Shown piece by piece: positions 30,370-39,879 of a stretch of 64,000 nucleotides of DNA. The DNA comes from Mesoaciditoga sp. GTDB taxonomy: Bacteria > Thermotogota > Thermotogae > Mesoaciditogales > Mesoaciditogaceae. A program made the position numbers and the translations under genes. Under the pieces are notes generated by a model. The model was not told the origin of the DNA, searched no databases, and was given only the letters and a program-made list of their open reading frames with translations. Within the stretch, counting starts at the first letter, position 1, and the number at the start of each line of letters is the position of its first letter. The stretch is from NCBI GenBank assembly GCA_015489955.1, contig WFYR01000114.1, positions 61,558 through 125,557 of the forward strand, read 5' to 3'.

Positions 30370-31611
30370 GTGAAGAAAAGTGTTCTTTTGGTACTTGCAA
30401 TGATAGCGGTGTTAGTATTCGCTTCTTTTGCAACTACCATCGTAATGACGGCGGGTGCTGTTGGACGAGAGTACCAAGTCCTTCAACAGCAGATAAAGGT
30501 TTTTGAAAAAGAGAATCCCGGCATAAAAGTTGTTTTAATGCCCATGCCAAATTCTTCAACCGATCGTTACAATTTGTACGTAACTTACCTGAGTGCGGGA
30601 ATGCCACAACCAGATGTTTTGATGTTAGACGTTATTTGGCCTCCGGCGTTTGCGAACTTCCTCGTGAATTTGAATCCATACTTCAGTAAAGACGAATTAA
30701 AGGATTTCTTTCCGGGTGCCATAAGGGCAGATACCTACAACGGAAAATTGGTAGCTGCACCGTGGTTTATAGATGCAGGACTTCTCTACTACCGAAAAGA
30801 TCTTCTCAAAAAATACGGCTTTGAGCCACCAAAAACGTGGGATGAACTTATACACGAAGCACAGGTTATATCTCAAAAAGAGGGAATAAAAGGCTTTGTA
30901 TGGCAAGGCGCTGCCTATGAAGGTTTAACGTGCGATTTCATGGAATACGTCCATTCTTACGGAGGAGCCATTTTAAACGATAAAGGACAGGTCGTTTCTG
31001 ATTCTCCAATGGTCAAAAAAGCCCTTCAAACGATGGTAGATATGATATACAAATACAAAATTAGCCCCGTTGGTGTTACAACGTACATGGAAGAAGAAAC
31101 AAGGCATATATTCCAAAATGGTGATGCGGTATTCATGAGAAATTGGCCTTATTGTTGGCCACTGCTTAACGGAAAAGATTCAAAAGTTGCCGGAAAAGTT
31201 GGAGTCGAACCTCTTCCAGAAGGAACTGGCTTCGCAGGTGTTCACCATTCCGCAACCCTTGGTGGTTGGCAGCTTGGAATAAATAAAAATAGCGAACATA
31301 TAGCGGCGGCCGTGAAGCTTATTAAATTCTTGACTTCACCACAGCAAGAAGCTTACAAGGCTATCAATGCGGGGCAGAATCCATCAAGATTATCCGTTTA
31401 CAACAACCCAGCCATCATCAAAGCAAATCCATTCTACAAATCCCTCTGGCCGGTTTTCAAAAATGCAGAACCAAGGCCAAAATCTCCCATATACGCCCAA
31501 ATTTCCGAAATACTTTATACCAACGTCAACGCAGCGCTTACAAAACAGTTAACCGTCGATCAAGCCGTTGCTAAAATCACAAAACAACTTAAAGATCTAC
31601 TTGGACAATAA
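30370..31611 (+). CDS. Sugar ABC transporter substrate-binding protein
   Basis: Signal peptide; family 1 extracellular binding protein pattern (QQQIKVFEKENPGIKVVLMPMPNSSTDRYNLYVTYLSAG). Confidence 0.93.
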   Translation: MKKSVLLVLAMIAVLVFASFATTIVMTAGAVGREYQVLQQQIKVFEKENPGIKVVLMPMPNSSTDRYNLYVTYLSAGMPQPDVLMLDVIWPPAFANFLVNLNPYFSKDELKDFFPGAIRADTYNGKLVAAPWFIDAGLLYYRKDLLKKYGFEPPKTWDELIHEAQVISQKEGIKGFVWQGAAYEGLTCDFMEYVHSYGGAILNDKGQVVSDSPMVKKALQTMVDMIYKYKISPVGVTTYMEEETRHIFQNGDAVFMRNWPYCWPLLNGKDSKVAGKVGVEPLPEGTGFAGVHHSATLGGWQLGINKNSEHIAAAVKLIKFLTSPQQEAYKAINAGQNPSRLSVYNNPAIIKANPFYKSLWPVFKNAEPRPKSPIYAQISEILYTNVNAALTKQLTVDQAVAKITKQLKDLLGQ

Positions 31612-31616
31612 CGATG

Positions 31617-31641
31617 AAGAAGCGGGTTCTACCCGCTTCTT
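31617..31641 (+). terminator. Intercistronic hairpin between binding protein and permease genes
   Basis: AAGAAGCGGG-TTCTA-CCCGCTTCTT then TGTTT. Confidence 0.65.
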
Positions 31642-31671
31642 TGTTTATTAAATTTGCGAAGGGAGGACGAA

Positions 31672-32574
31672 ATGTTTTCCAGAAAAGACCCCTTGCATCG
31701 CAGTGATCCAATTTACGCAGCTGCTTTTATAATTCCAACTCTTGCAGTTATAGCTTTTATAGCTTTTTGGCCTTTAGGACAAACTCTCTACAACAGCTTT
31801 TTTAGGTTTGCCTTGATGTATCCACAAAGCAAAGTTTTTGTTGGTGTATCCAATTACGGAAAACTATTTCACGATCCACGTTTTTTAAACGATCTGTGGA
31901 ACACGATTCGTTTCACAATTTGGTCCGTTGGTATAGAAACGATCTTAGGTATACTCATTGCTTTGATGTTGAACAAAGAATTCAAATTGAGGGGCTTTGT
32001 TAGGGCGGCGGTACTTATTCCCTGGGCAATTCCAACCGTGGTTTCTTCACAGATGTGGAGATGGATGTACAACGACAACTATGGAATAGTAAACACCCTA
32101 CTTATGGAATTTCACATCGTGAAAAATCCAATAGTGTGGTTAGGTTTTCCATCTACCTCCATGCCGGCAATAATAAGCGTTGACGTGTGGAAAACAACTC
32201 CTTTTATGATCCTTCTGATATTGGCAGGTCTTCAAATGATTCCAAAAGAGCTCTATGAAGCTGCTAGAATAGACGGTGCCAACGCGTGGCAAAGATTCTG
32301 GTCAGTAACGTTTCCAATAATACGTCCCACGCTGGGAATCGCTCTTATATTCAGAACTTTGGATGCCATGAGGGTTTTTGACATAGTTTATGTTATGACA
32401 AAAGGAGCTGCCAATACCGAAACTATTTCCGTTTACAATCAATGGGTACTCTTCACAAAAGGATTCATAGCTCCATATTTTGGCTATGGAAGCGCTATAT
32501 CGGTAACCATTTTTCTAATCATAAGCGCTTTCGCGTTTTTGTACGTCAAAATGATGAAGATCAAACTTGACTGA
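31672..32574 (+). CDS. Sugar ABC transporter permease, MalF-like
   Basis: ATG at 31672 after GGAGGACG; EAA loop ELYEAARIDGANAWQRFWSVTFPIIRP. Confidence 0.94.
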   Translation: MFSRKDPLHRSDPIYAAAFIIPTLAVIAFIAFWPLGQTLYNSFFRFALMYPQSKVFVGVSNYGKLFHDPRFLNDLWNTIRFTIWSVGIETILGILIALMLNKEFKLRGFVRAAVLIPWAIPTVVSSQMWRWMYNDNYGIVNTLLMEFHIVKNPIVWLGFPSTSMPAIISVDVWKTTPFMILLILAGLQMIPKELYEAARIDGANAWQRFWSVTFPIIRPTLGIALIFRTLDAMRVFDIVYVMTKGAANTETISVYNQWVLFTKGFIAPYFGYGSAISVTIFLIISAFAFLYVKMMKIKLD

Positions 32575-32587
32575 GGTGTTTGAATTT

Positions 32588-33418
32588 ATGAAAAGAAAAA
32601 AAATAAGGAAAATATTTTTCTACATTGGAGTTATCGTTGTTTTGGTTTACTTTCTCTTTCCATTTTACTGGGCGGTTGTCTCTTCTTTGAGGATACCCTC
32701 AGAATTATTTTCATCGCACCAAAGTCTATTTCCCCTTAAAATACAATTTAAAAGCTACGTTCAAGTTTTCACGGAGCGTCCTTTTGCTCGTAATATTCTA
32801 AACAGTACCATAGTTGCAGGCGCGGCCACTTTGCTTTGTCTGGCAATAGGATCTTTAACTGGTTACGCGATAGCTCGTTTGAAATTCGCAGGAAAAGTTG
32901 TGGTTATGCTGTTCATACTATCTGTAAGCATGTTTCCACAAGTATCAATTCTCGGAGCGCTCTTTCAAATTCTCAGATCGGCAAAGCTTATAAATACTTA
33001 TCCCGGTCTCATAATACCGTACATAGCGCTTACAATTCCTTTAACTGTTTGGACACTCCAGAATTTTTTCAGAGAGATGCCAAAAGAATTGGAAGAAGCG
33101 GCCTACATAGACGGAAGCGGAAAATTTTCTACGTTTTGGAGAATAGTGCTTCCACTTTCGGCACCCGGATTAGTGGCAACGGGACTTTTAACGTTTATAT
33201 TCTCCTGGAACGAATTTCTGTTCGCCTTAACGTTTGAACAACTCCCGCAGATGTACACTGTTCCGGTGGCAATTGCGATGTTTACCGGATATTACATTGT
33301 GCCTTGGGGACAGATAATGGCAGCTTCTGTTATAGTAACGGTGCCTCTCGTCGTGTTAGTGCTTGTCTTTCAAAATAAAATCATATCTGGTATGACGGCC
33401 GGTTCTGTGAAAGGCTAA
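32588..33418 (+). CDS. Sugar ABC transporter permease, MalG-like
   Basis: EAA loop ELEEAAYIDGSGKFSTFWRIVLPLSAPG; start at 32588 (ORF opens 32567). Confidence 0.94.
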   Translation: MKRKKIRKIFFYIGVIVVLVYFLFPFYWAVVSSLRIPSELFSSHQSLFPLKIQFKSYVQVFTERPFARNILNSTIVAGAATLLCLAIGSLTGYAIARLKFAGKVVVMLFILSVSMFPQVSILGALFQILRSAKLINTYPGLIIPYIALTIPLTVWTLQNFFREMPKELEEAAYIDGSGKFSTFWRIVLPLSAPGLVATGLLTFIFSWNEFLFALTFEQLPQMYTVPVAIAMFTGYYIVPWGQIMAASVIVTVPLVVLVLVFQNKIISGMTAGSVKG

Positions 33419-33433
33419 ATATCATTTTACTTT

Positions 33434-34345
33434 TCAGTTCAGGAATTCACGTATGGATTTGGTGTAGACGCCATGAGCTTTTTCCTCAAGAGGTTGGTAC
33501 CAACCGTTAAGACCATATTCATCGATAATTGAAAGGGCGTACTCGTATTCTTCCCTTGTTATCTTGCGATCCAATTCCGGTATTTTTTTAGCTTTGTAAA
33601 CCGGAAAGTATTGGGACATAAGCGAAATAGGTACAGATGTCGAAAGCTCTTCCGCAACGAACCTCATCGCTTCTTTGGTTCCAGAAACTCTATTTGGAAG
33701 AATTAAATGTCGAACTATAAGCCCTTTCATTCTTTCTTCGTTAAAGGCGCCAACTTGCCTGTACATCTCTCGCAAAGCTTTTTTTGTTACCTTCCAATAA
33801 TCTGGCACCATTGAGTACTTCAAGGAAAGTTCATCGTTTGTATACCTAATATCAGCAAGGTAGATGTCTATTATTCCCTCCAATTCTCTCAGAGTTTCCG
33901 TATTCACATAACTGGAAGTGTTGAAGACAACGGGAAGATCAAATCCCTTCTTCAAAGCTTTTATCAAAGCGGAAAGTATGGAACGAAGATGAGATTCAGG
34001 GGTAACAAGATCCAGCGTCTTCGCTCCCGTCTTTTGAAAGGCAATGAATATTTCAGCCAATTCTTGATCGCTTACTTCTCTGCCGTTGTTCAAATGACTG
34101 AAAGCAAAATTTTGGCAGTACACGCATCTCATTCCACATCCACTGAAAAAAACTGCGCCAGCACCCTTTTCGCCAACAAGCGGAGGTTCTTCACCAAAGT
34201 GGAGAAGTGCTCCGCTGATCTTTGCATTTGTTTTCTGGCCGCAAAATCCCACTTGAAAGAGCCTATTTACGTGGCAATTTCTCGCGCACATGGTGCAATC
34301 TTTTATATTTTCTTCAAAATAACTCAAAGCATCTTCTAAACGCAT
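33434..34345 (-). CDS. Radical SAM protein, PflA-related
   Basis: FFSGCGMRCVYCQNFAFSH (CxxxCxxC). Start set at 34345 because the longer ORF (to 34429) would encode the terminator hairpin at 34407-34428. Confidence 0.88.
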   Translation of the reverse strand: MRLEDALSYFEENIKDCTMCARNCHVNRLFQVGFCGQKTNAKISGALLHFGEEPPLVGEKGAGAVFFSGCGMRCVYCQNFAFSHLNNGREVSDQELAEIFIAFQKTGAKTLDLVTPESHLRSILSALIKALKKGFDLPVVFNTSSYVNTETLRELEGIIDIYLADIRYTNDELSLKYSMVPDYWKVTKKALREMYRQVGAFNEERMKGLIVRHLILPNRVSGTKEAMRFVAEELSTSVPISLMSQYFPVYKAKKIPELDRKITREEYEYALSIIDEYGLNGWYQPLEEKAHGVYTKSIREFLN

Positions 34346-34406
34346 CTTATCAAGCACGTAGGAAACCTTCTCCTTTTTAATTATAGATACATCTATAAGA
34401 AAAATG

Positions 34407-34428
34407 TGCCCTCTGCGATAAGAGGGCA
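34407..34428 (-). terminator. Terminator of the Fe-ADH gene
   Basis: TGCCCTCT-TATCGC-AGAGGGCA on the minus strand then CATTTTTCTT. Confidence 0.7.
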
Positions 34429-34448
34429 AAAGAGTCCATTTGCTTATT

Positions 34449-35609
34449 TTACATACAAAGCTTCAGAATTTCTCTAACGTCATCTGGATACAATCTTTTT
34501 AATTTTCCAAAAGGCGTTCTCATCGAAGCGTTTTCAACGACTTTTTCTATCTCATCTTCAGGTATCTTCGCTTCTTTCAAAGTTACAGGAAGCCCTATAG
34601 TTCTGAACCATTCTTTAAGTTCTTCTATTCCTTTCACAGCCGCTTCTTCGTCATTTTCTGCTGAAACGTTGAAAACTTTCCTGGCCAATCTGGCAAACTT
34701 TGCTACATCTTCTTTGTAAACGTACTTCATCCACGCAGGAAAGACAACGGCCAGACCAGAGCCATGCGCTATATCGTAAAGGGCACTTAAAGAATGCTCT
34801 ATGGCATGGCTCGACCAATCCCCACCATTTCTTCCCGTTCCATTTATACCATTCAACGCAAGCGTGGCGCTCCAGACCAAATTTGCCCTTGCATCGTAGT
34901 CATGGGGAGATTTTATTAAAGTTTCCGTAGAAGAGATTATGGTTCTAATTATTCCCTCTGAAAGTTCATCGAGTATCAGTGTATTGGGAGTGCCGTCAAA
35001 ATACAATTCCAAAACGTGAGCAATGGCGTCAGCTGCGCCATTAAGCGTTTGGATTGGTGGTAAGCTGAACTGAACACTCGGATCCAATATTGACACTTTT
35101 GGGTAACTGGCATTTGTCCAAAAAGAGAACTTCTGCTTCGTTTCTTCGTTCGTGATAACAGCCCCCCCATTCATTTCTGAACCGGTGGCTGAAATGGTGA
35201 GAACAACGAAAATTGGAAGTGATCTTTCCACTTTGTACTTTCCTACAAATGCATCCCATATATCTCCATCGTAATAAAAACCTGCCGCTATAGTTTTACA
35301 CGTGTCAATAACGCTTCCACCTCCAACGGCAACAATTGCCCCAACATTTTCTTTTCGGGCAATTTTTATTCCCTCTTTTACTTTGCTCAAAACAGGATTT
35401 GGTTTAACTCCAGACAATTCCACAAAGGTAACACCATTTTCTTTCAGCGACTTGGTCACTTCGTCGTAGACACCATTTCTCTTTACACTTCCTCGCCCGT
35501 AAACTAAAAGCACTTTGGAGGCATACGGTTTAACTTCTTCACCCAATTTTGAAATTTTTCCTTTTCCAAAAATTATCTTTGTGGGATTTTGAAACACGAA
35601 ACCTTTCAT
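34449..35609 (-). CDS. Iron-containing alcohol dehydrogenase (butanol dehydrogenase-like)
   Basis: IIFGKGKISKLGEEV; AIVAVGGGSVIDTCKTIAAGF; HAIEHSLSALYDIAHGSGLAVVFPAWM. Confidence 0.93.
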   Translation of the reverse strand: MKGFVFQNPTKIIFGKGKISKLGEEVKPYASKVLLVYGRGSVKRNGVYDEVTKSLKENGVTFVELSGVKPNPVLSKVKEGIKIARKENVGAIVAVGGGSVIDTCKTIAAGFYYDGDIWDAFVGKYKVERSLPIFVVLTISATGSEMNGGAVITNEETKQKFSFWTNASYPKVSILDPSVQFSLPPIQTLNGAADAIAHVLELYFDGTPNTLILDELSEGIIRTIISSTETLIKSPHDYDARANLVWSATLALNGINGTGRNGGDWSSHAIEHSLSALYDIAHGSGLAVVFPAWMKYVYKEDVAKFARLARKVFNVSAENDEEAAVKGIEELKEWFRTIGLPVTLKEAKIPEDEIEKVVENASMRTPFGKLKRLYPDDVREILKLCM

Positions 35610-35610
35610 A

Positions 35611-36234
35611 TTATTTCACCTCCGTCATCTCAAAATATGTAATTATTCCATAATCTATGGCTAACGCCTCTTTCCAAATGTTCAATGGGTTTCTCAACCA
35701 TTTTTCTCTACTAACACACGAGATAAAGCTACTTTCTATTAACACGGCTGGAACTTTTGCAAGCCTTAAAACTTTAAAATCGTTCCTTATAACTTTCCAA
35801 CGTAGGTTTAAAGCTTTTCCAACTGCACTTGCCAATTCCTCCGCGGCCAGTTTGGAAGTATCATTTTTATTCCAATAGTAAGCCTCGGTTTCATCAAAAT
35901 CAGGATATCCCTGCAGCGAATTGTGATGTATGCACACGAAAAGATCGGCGTGTTTCTTATTTGCCAATTCTATCCTATCTTGTAAGTAAACGTATTTATC
36001 ACTCGTTCTTGTCATGTACACGGTCGCTTGCTGCGCTTTCAACAATTTCGCGAGATCCAAAGCCAATTGCAAGTTGATAACTTTTTCTAAAAGCCCACGT
36101 GGTCCCGTCGCTCCATTGTCAACACCACCATGTCCAGGATCAAGAACCACGATTTTTCCATACAAATCACCACCAAAAATGGCGGAATAAACCAAAGAGG
36201 AAAAAAACAACAAGAATACTATTTTTCTTTTCAA
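35611..36234 (-). CDS. N-acetylmuramoyl-L-alanine amidase (Amidase_3)
   Basis: IVVLDPGHGGVDNGATG; LLEKVINLQLALDLAKLL; DLFVCIHHNS; signal peptide. Confidence 0.92.
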   Translation of the reverse strand: MKRKIVFLLFFSSLVYSAIFGGDLYGKIVVLDPGHGGVDNGATGPRGLLEKVINLQLALDLAKLLKAQQATVYMTRTSDKYVYLQDRIELANKKHADLFVCIHHNSLQGYPDFDETEAYYWNKNDTSKLAAEELASAVGKALNLRWKVIRNDFKVLRLAKVPAVLIESSFISCVSREKWLRNPLNIWKEALAIDYGIITYFEMTEVK

Positions 36235-37493
36235 TGTTTCAGATCCTCTGGAAAGAAAGTGTGCGATTTTATTTCAGGAATTATCACTTCTAAAGCTTTT
36301 CGCAACTGCGCATCTTTTTGGGGATTAACCTTCGCCGTACTTTGAGTCGAACTTACAACACTTTCTATAAGTGCCTTGTAACTCTCACTCTTCGTTGGAG
36401 TAGCGTTTGATTCCTTGACAACGTAGTCCGGCATTATTCCCTTCAAGTTTATGTCCTGACCGTTTGGGGTAAAGTAGTGATTTGTCACCAACAAGAGCAA
36501 ACCACCGTTTGAAAGCCTGAATTCGGTTTGGACTGCGGCTTTTCCGTAAGTTCTTTCTCCCACCAGCACGGCATAACCGTTATCTCTTAGAGCTGCAGAA
36601 ACTATTTCAGAAGAAGACGCAGAACCATGGTTGACAAGTATCACTATAGGAAGCCTCTTAAAAAGGTTTCCATATGACCTGTATGGTCTCTCGACGCCGT
36701 ATCTGTTTCGCATCGTTACGATGAGATCTCCTTTTGGCAAAAAGTCACTCGCCACTTCCAGAGCCTGTGAAAATAAACCACCAGGATCGTCTCTTAAGTC
36801 TATTATCAAACCGTCAATTTTTTCATCGTAAAGCTTGTTCAAAGCCTTTTCAAACTCTGCTCCAGTTGTCTCACTGAAATTCGTTATTCTAACGTAACCA
36901 ATTTTCGTTCCAGAAGCCTGCAAAGTGGTGTACTTTACCGTTTTCAACTTTATAAGAGCGCGTGTTATAACAATGTCCAATGTGGCTTTCTCACTCGGGC
37001 GATAAATTTCAACTTTTACTTTCGAACCCGGTTTACCCCTCAACGCGTTAACTGCCGAAATGTATCCCATCGCTTTAACTGAAGAGCCATCTATTGAAAT
37101 TATGAGATCTCCACTTTTCACTCCCGCCTTTTCCGCCGGAGAACCGTACATTGGGCTTATCACTTCTACCGCGTCTCGTGTTGAATTGTAGGTGACTTCC
37201 GTTCCTATCCCGCCGTATTTAGAGGATGTCTGTATGTCGAATTCTTTTACCTCATCGGGTGAGAAGTAGTATGTAAATCTGCTACCTAAAGCTTTCACAA
37301 TGGCCTTTATGGCGCTATCTTCCAATTTCTGGTAATTCACGGAAGTGGCGTTGTAGTAATAATTTTGAATAAGCTGCATAACCTGAGAAACCGAATTCGT
37401 TCCACCGTTCAGAACTCCTTGAGTGGCCCAAGAAACGGTTACAAGACTTGCAAGAAGTATCACCATCACCAAAGTTTTTTGGTACTTTTTCAT
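36231..37493 (-). CDS. ctpA: S41 family C-terminal processing peptidase
   Basis: PDZ (KAGVKSGDLIISIDGSSVK); NHGSASSSEIVSAAL (Ser) with downstream GKAAVQT (Lys). Confidence 0.94.
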   Translation of the reverse strand: MKKYQKTLVMVILLASLVTVSWATQGVLNGGTNSVSQVMQLIQNYYYNATSVNYQKLEDSAIKAIVKALGSRFTYYFSPDEVKEFDIQTSSKYGGIGTEVTYNSTRDAVEVISPMYGSPAEKAGVKSGDLIISIDGSSVKAMGYISAVNALRGKPGSKVKVEIYRPSEKATLDIVITRALIKLKTVKYTTLQASGTKIGYVRITNFSETTGAEFEKALNKLYDEKIDGLIIDLRDDPGGLFSQALEVASDFLPKGDLIVTMRNRYGVERPYRSYGNLFKRLPIVILVNHGSASSSEIVSAALRDNGYAVLVGERTYGKAAVQTEFRLSNGGLLLLVTNHYFTPNGQDINLKGIMPDYVVKESNATPTKSESYKALIESVVSSTQSTAKVNPQKDAQLRKALEVIIPEIKSHTFFPEDLKH

Positions 37494-37511
37494 CTTTTAG
37501 CCTCCCATTCT

Positions 37512-37772
37512 TCAGAGGTGCTTGAAAAGCAGCCTCATGAGTTTTTCCATTCTTTCTATGCCTTCATCTGAAGACATCTCTTTAACACAGGAAACTGCGT
37601 AGTCTTTCACGACTATTCGTGCGACTGATTCCAGCGCCGCTCTTGCTGCAACTATCTGAGTTAAAATTTCAGTGCATTCCCTTTCTCCTTCTACCATCGT
37701 TCGAATGCCTTTTACTTGACCTTCTATTTTTTTTAGACGATTTAGAATCTGTTCTCTTTCGTTTTCTTTCAT
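37512..37772 (-). CDS. CsoR-family transcriptional regulator
   Basis: ILNRLKKIEGQVKGIRTMVEGERECTEILTQIVAARAALESVARIVVKDYAVSCV; ATG at 37772 after GGAGGA. Confidence 0.88.
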   Translation of the reverse strand: MKENEREQILNRLKKIEGQVKGIRTMVEGERECTEILTQIVAARAALESVARIVVKDYAVSCVKEMSSDEGIERMEKLMRLLFKHL

Positions 37773-39879
37773 CTTCTTCCTCCAACACGAAATCGATCTG
37801 CCCCTTTGTCTTGTCAACGGATAAAACTTTCGCTTTTAGCTTGTCTCCCAATTTGAAGACTCTGCCCTTTCTTTCTCCTATTAAAGCCCCCATCTTCTGA
37901 TTGTAAACGTAGTAATCGTCTAAAGAAGAGATGTGAATCAAACCGCTTATCGCTTTGTCGGTTATCTCAACGAAAATGCCGAATTCCGTCACATCCGTTA
38001 TCACAACTTCAAAAACCTCTCCCACATGTTGACTCATGTACTCCACTTTCTTGAGAGATATCAAGTCTCTTTCAGCCTGATCCGCCACGACTTCTCTTTT
38101 TGAACTCTGATGGGCAACTATTGGAAGGATCTCCATGTACTTTTTAATCTGTTTTCTCTTGAATCCCTTGTTGTCTATGTATGTTTTTAACAGCCTGTGC
38201 ACAACCAAATCCGGATACCTTCGAATTGGACTTGTGAAATGCGTGTAATTCAACGAGGCAAGCCCAAAGTGACCAACGTTTGTTTCAGAATAAACGGCCT
38301 TTTTCATGGATCTCACCAACAAACGCTGGATTATAGATTCAAGCGGATGACCTTTAATCTGTTCTAAAATTCTTTGCAACAAAATTGGTTGGATGTCCTC
38401 TGTGAACTTGAACTTAAGGCCTATAGCTTTTAAATATTCAGAAAGTTTTTCTAAAGCTTCAGGATCTGGCCTGCTGTGGACCCTGTAAATAAATGGAAAA
38501 TGTTGAATGTCGAATATTTCGGCCACGGCCTCGTTGGCCAAGATCATAAACTCCTCTATCATAGCCTCTGAAACGCTTTGCCTTCTTAACACTATATCTT
38601 TAACATTTCCATTCTTATCGAGGATGACCTTAACATCGTTGGATTCGAACTCCATGGCACCCCTTCCAAGGCGGCTCGTTTTAAGCGTATGGGCAAGTTC
38701 TGCCATGGTTTTCAATTCTTCCTCCAAAAACCCTATCTCTTCTCTCAATTTGTCATCTGGATCTTCCAGCAGTTTGGCGACTTTTTCATACGTAAGTCTT
38801 TTCACAGATCTGATCACGCTTTTAAAGAAATCTTTTTTAACAACACGACCGTATTCATCTATCTCCATTTCGACCGAAACGGTTAACCTATCTTTTCCTT
38901 CCACCAGACTGCATAGATCATTTGATAACTCAAATGGAAGCATTGGTACAACGGTATTCAAAAGGTAAACACTTGTTCCCCTTTTGAAGGCCTCTTTGTC
39001 TGTAGCGCTCCCTTCTTTTACGTAATGCGAAACGTCAGCGATGTGCACGCCTAACAAATAATTACCATTTGGAAGCATTTCTATGGAAACCGCGTCATCA
39101 AAATCTTTTGAATCTTCACCGTCTATCGTAAAAATGTGCTTTTTCCTTAAATCTCTTCTTTCTCTTAGCTCTTCTTTATCGATTTCCTTTGGAAGTTTTC
39201 TAACTTCTCTCAAAACAGAAGTCGGAAATTCTCCAGGAGCTGGAAGTTGGTATTTTGCGAGAATACTTGGAACATCAACTTCATGGGAATCCGCCTTGCC
39301 AAGTACAGCTGTAATCTTTGCCATTCCTTCAGATTCTTCGCTTGGATATTTCGTTATCTCTCCAACCACTTTATCTTTATCGGTTGCATTCATAGAATCA
39401 TCTTTTGAAACCCTGAATTCGTATATTATCTTTGAATCGTCTGGAGCAATGTAGCCAAAATTAGTTCCCTGAGCCTTGTAAATACCCACTATCATCTTTA
39501 AAGCCCTCTGAAGAATTTTTACAACTTTTCCGTGAGGAATGTCATCATTCTTAACTTCAAAGAGTTTGACAAGCACTTTGTCTCCGTTAAGTGCCCATGC
39601 GGTATCCACCACTTCGACCAACGCTTCTTTTCCAGAAAAGGACGTAACAAAAGCCTTCCGTCCCGACCGTGTAAACTTAATCTCTCCGATCAATTCACCA
39701 TCTGAAACAACGTGCCACTTCCAATTTTTTGAACGATAAATTAAATCTTCTTCTTCTAATAATTTCAAAATCTTGTTTACCTCTTTCGGATCCTTACCAA
39801 TCTTTCTGGCAATCACAGATGTTGTGGATGGAACGTATTGCGGTGACTTTAGATATTCAATTAGTTCTTCTGTCTGCAT
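37669..39879 (-). CDS. rnr: Ribonuclease R
   Basis: FTIDGEDSKDFDDAVSIE; LGVHIADVSHYV; FGLASLNYTHFTSPIRRYPDLVVHRLL; C-terminal S1 domain and basic tail. Confidence 0.95.
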   Translation of the reverse strand: MQTEELIEYLKSPQYVPSTTSVIARKIGKDPKEVNKILKLLEEEDLIYRSKNWKWHVVSDGELIGEIKFTRSGRKAFVTSFSGKEALVEVVDTAWALNGDKVLVKLFEVKNDDIPHGKVVKILQRALKMIVGIYKAQGTNFGYIAPDDSKIIYEFRVSKDDSMNATDKDKVVGEITKYPSEESEGMAKITAVLGKADSHEVDVPSILAKYQLPAPGEFPTSVLREVRKLPKEIDKEELRERRDLRKKHIFTIDGEDSKDFDDAVSIEMLPNGNYLLGVHIADVSHYVKEGSATDKEAFKRGTSVYLLNTVVPMLPFELSNDLCSLVEGKDRLTVSVEMEIDEYGRVVKKDFFKSVIRSVKRLTYEKVAKLLEDPDDKLREEIGFLEEELKTMAELAHTLKTSRLGRGAMEFESNDVKVILDKNGNVKDIVLRRQSVSEAMIEEFMILANEAVAEIFDIQHFPFIYRVHSRPDPEALEKLSEYLKAIGLKFKFTEDIQPILLQRILEQIKGHPLESIIQRLLVRSMKKAVYSETNVGHFGLASLNYTHFTSPIRRYPDLVVHRLLKTYIDNKGFKRKQIKKYMEILPIVAHQSSKREVVADQAERDLISLKKVEYMSQHVGEVFEVVITDVTEFGIFVEITDKAISGLIHISSLDDYYVYNQKMGALIGERKGRVFKLGDKLKAKVLSVDKTKGQIDFVLEEEDERKRKRTDSKSSKKNRRSSKRHSNDGRRRKGMH

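Noticed and set aside
34345-34429. N-terminal extension of the radical SAM ORF (MPSYRRGHIFL...)
   Set aside because: These codons are the terminator hairpin of the upstream Fe-ADH gene; MRLEDALSYF is a better start.
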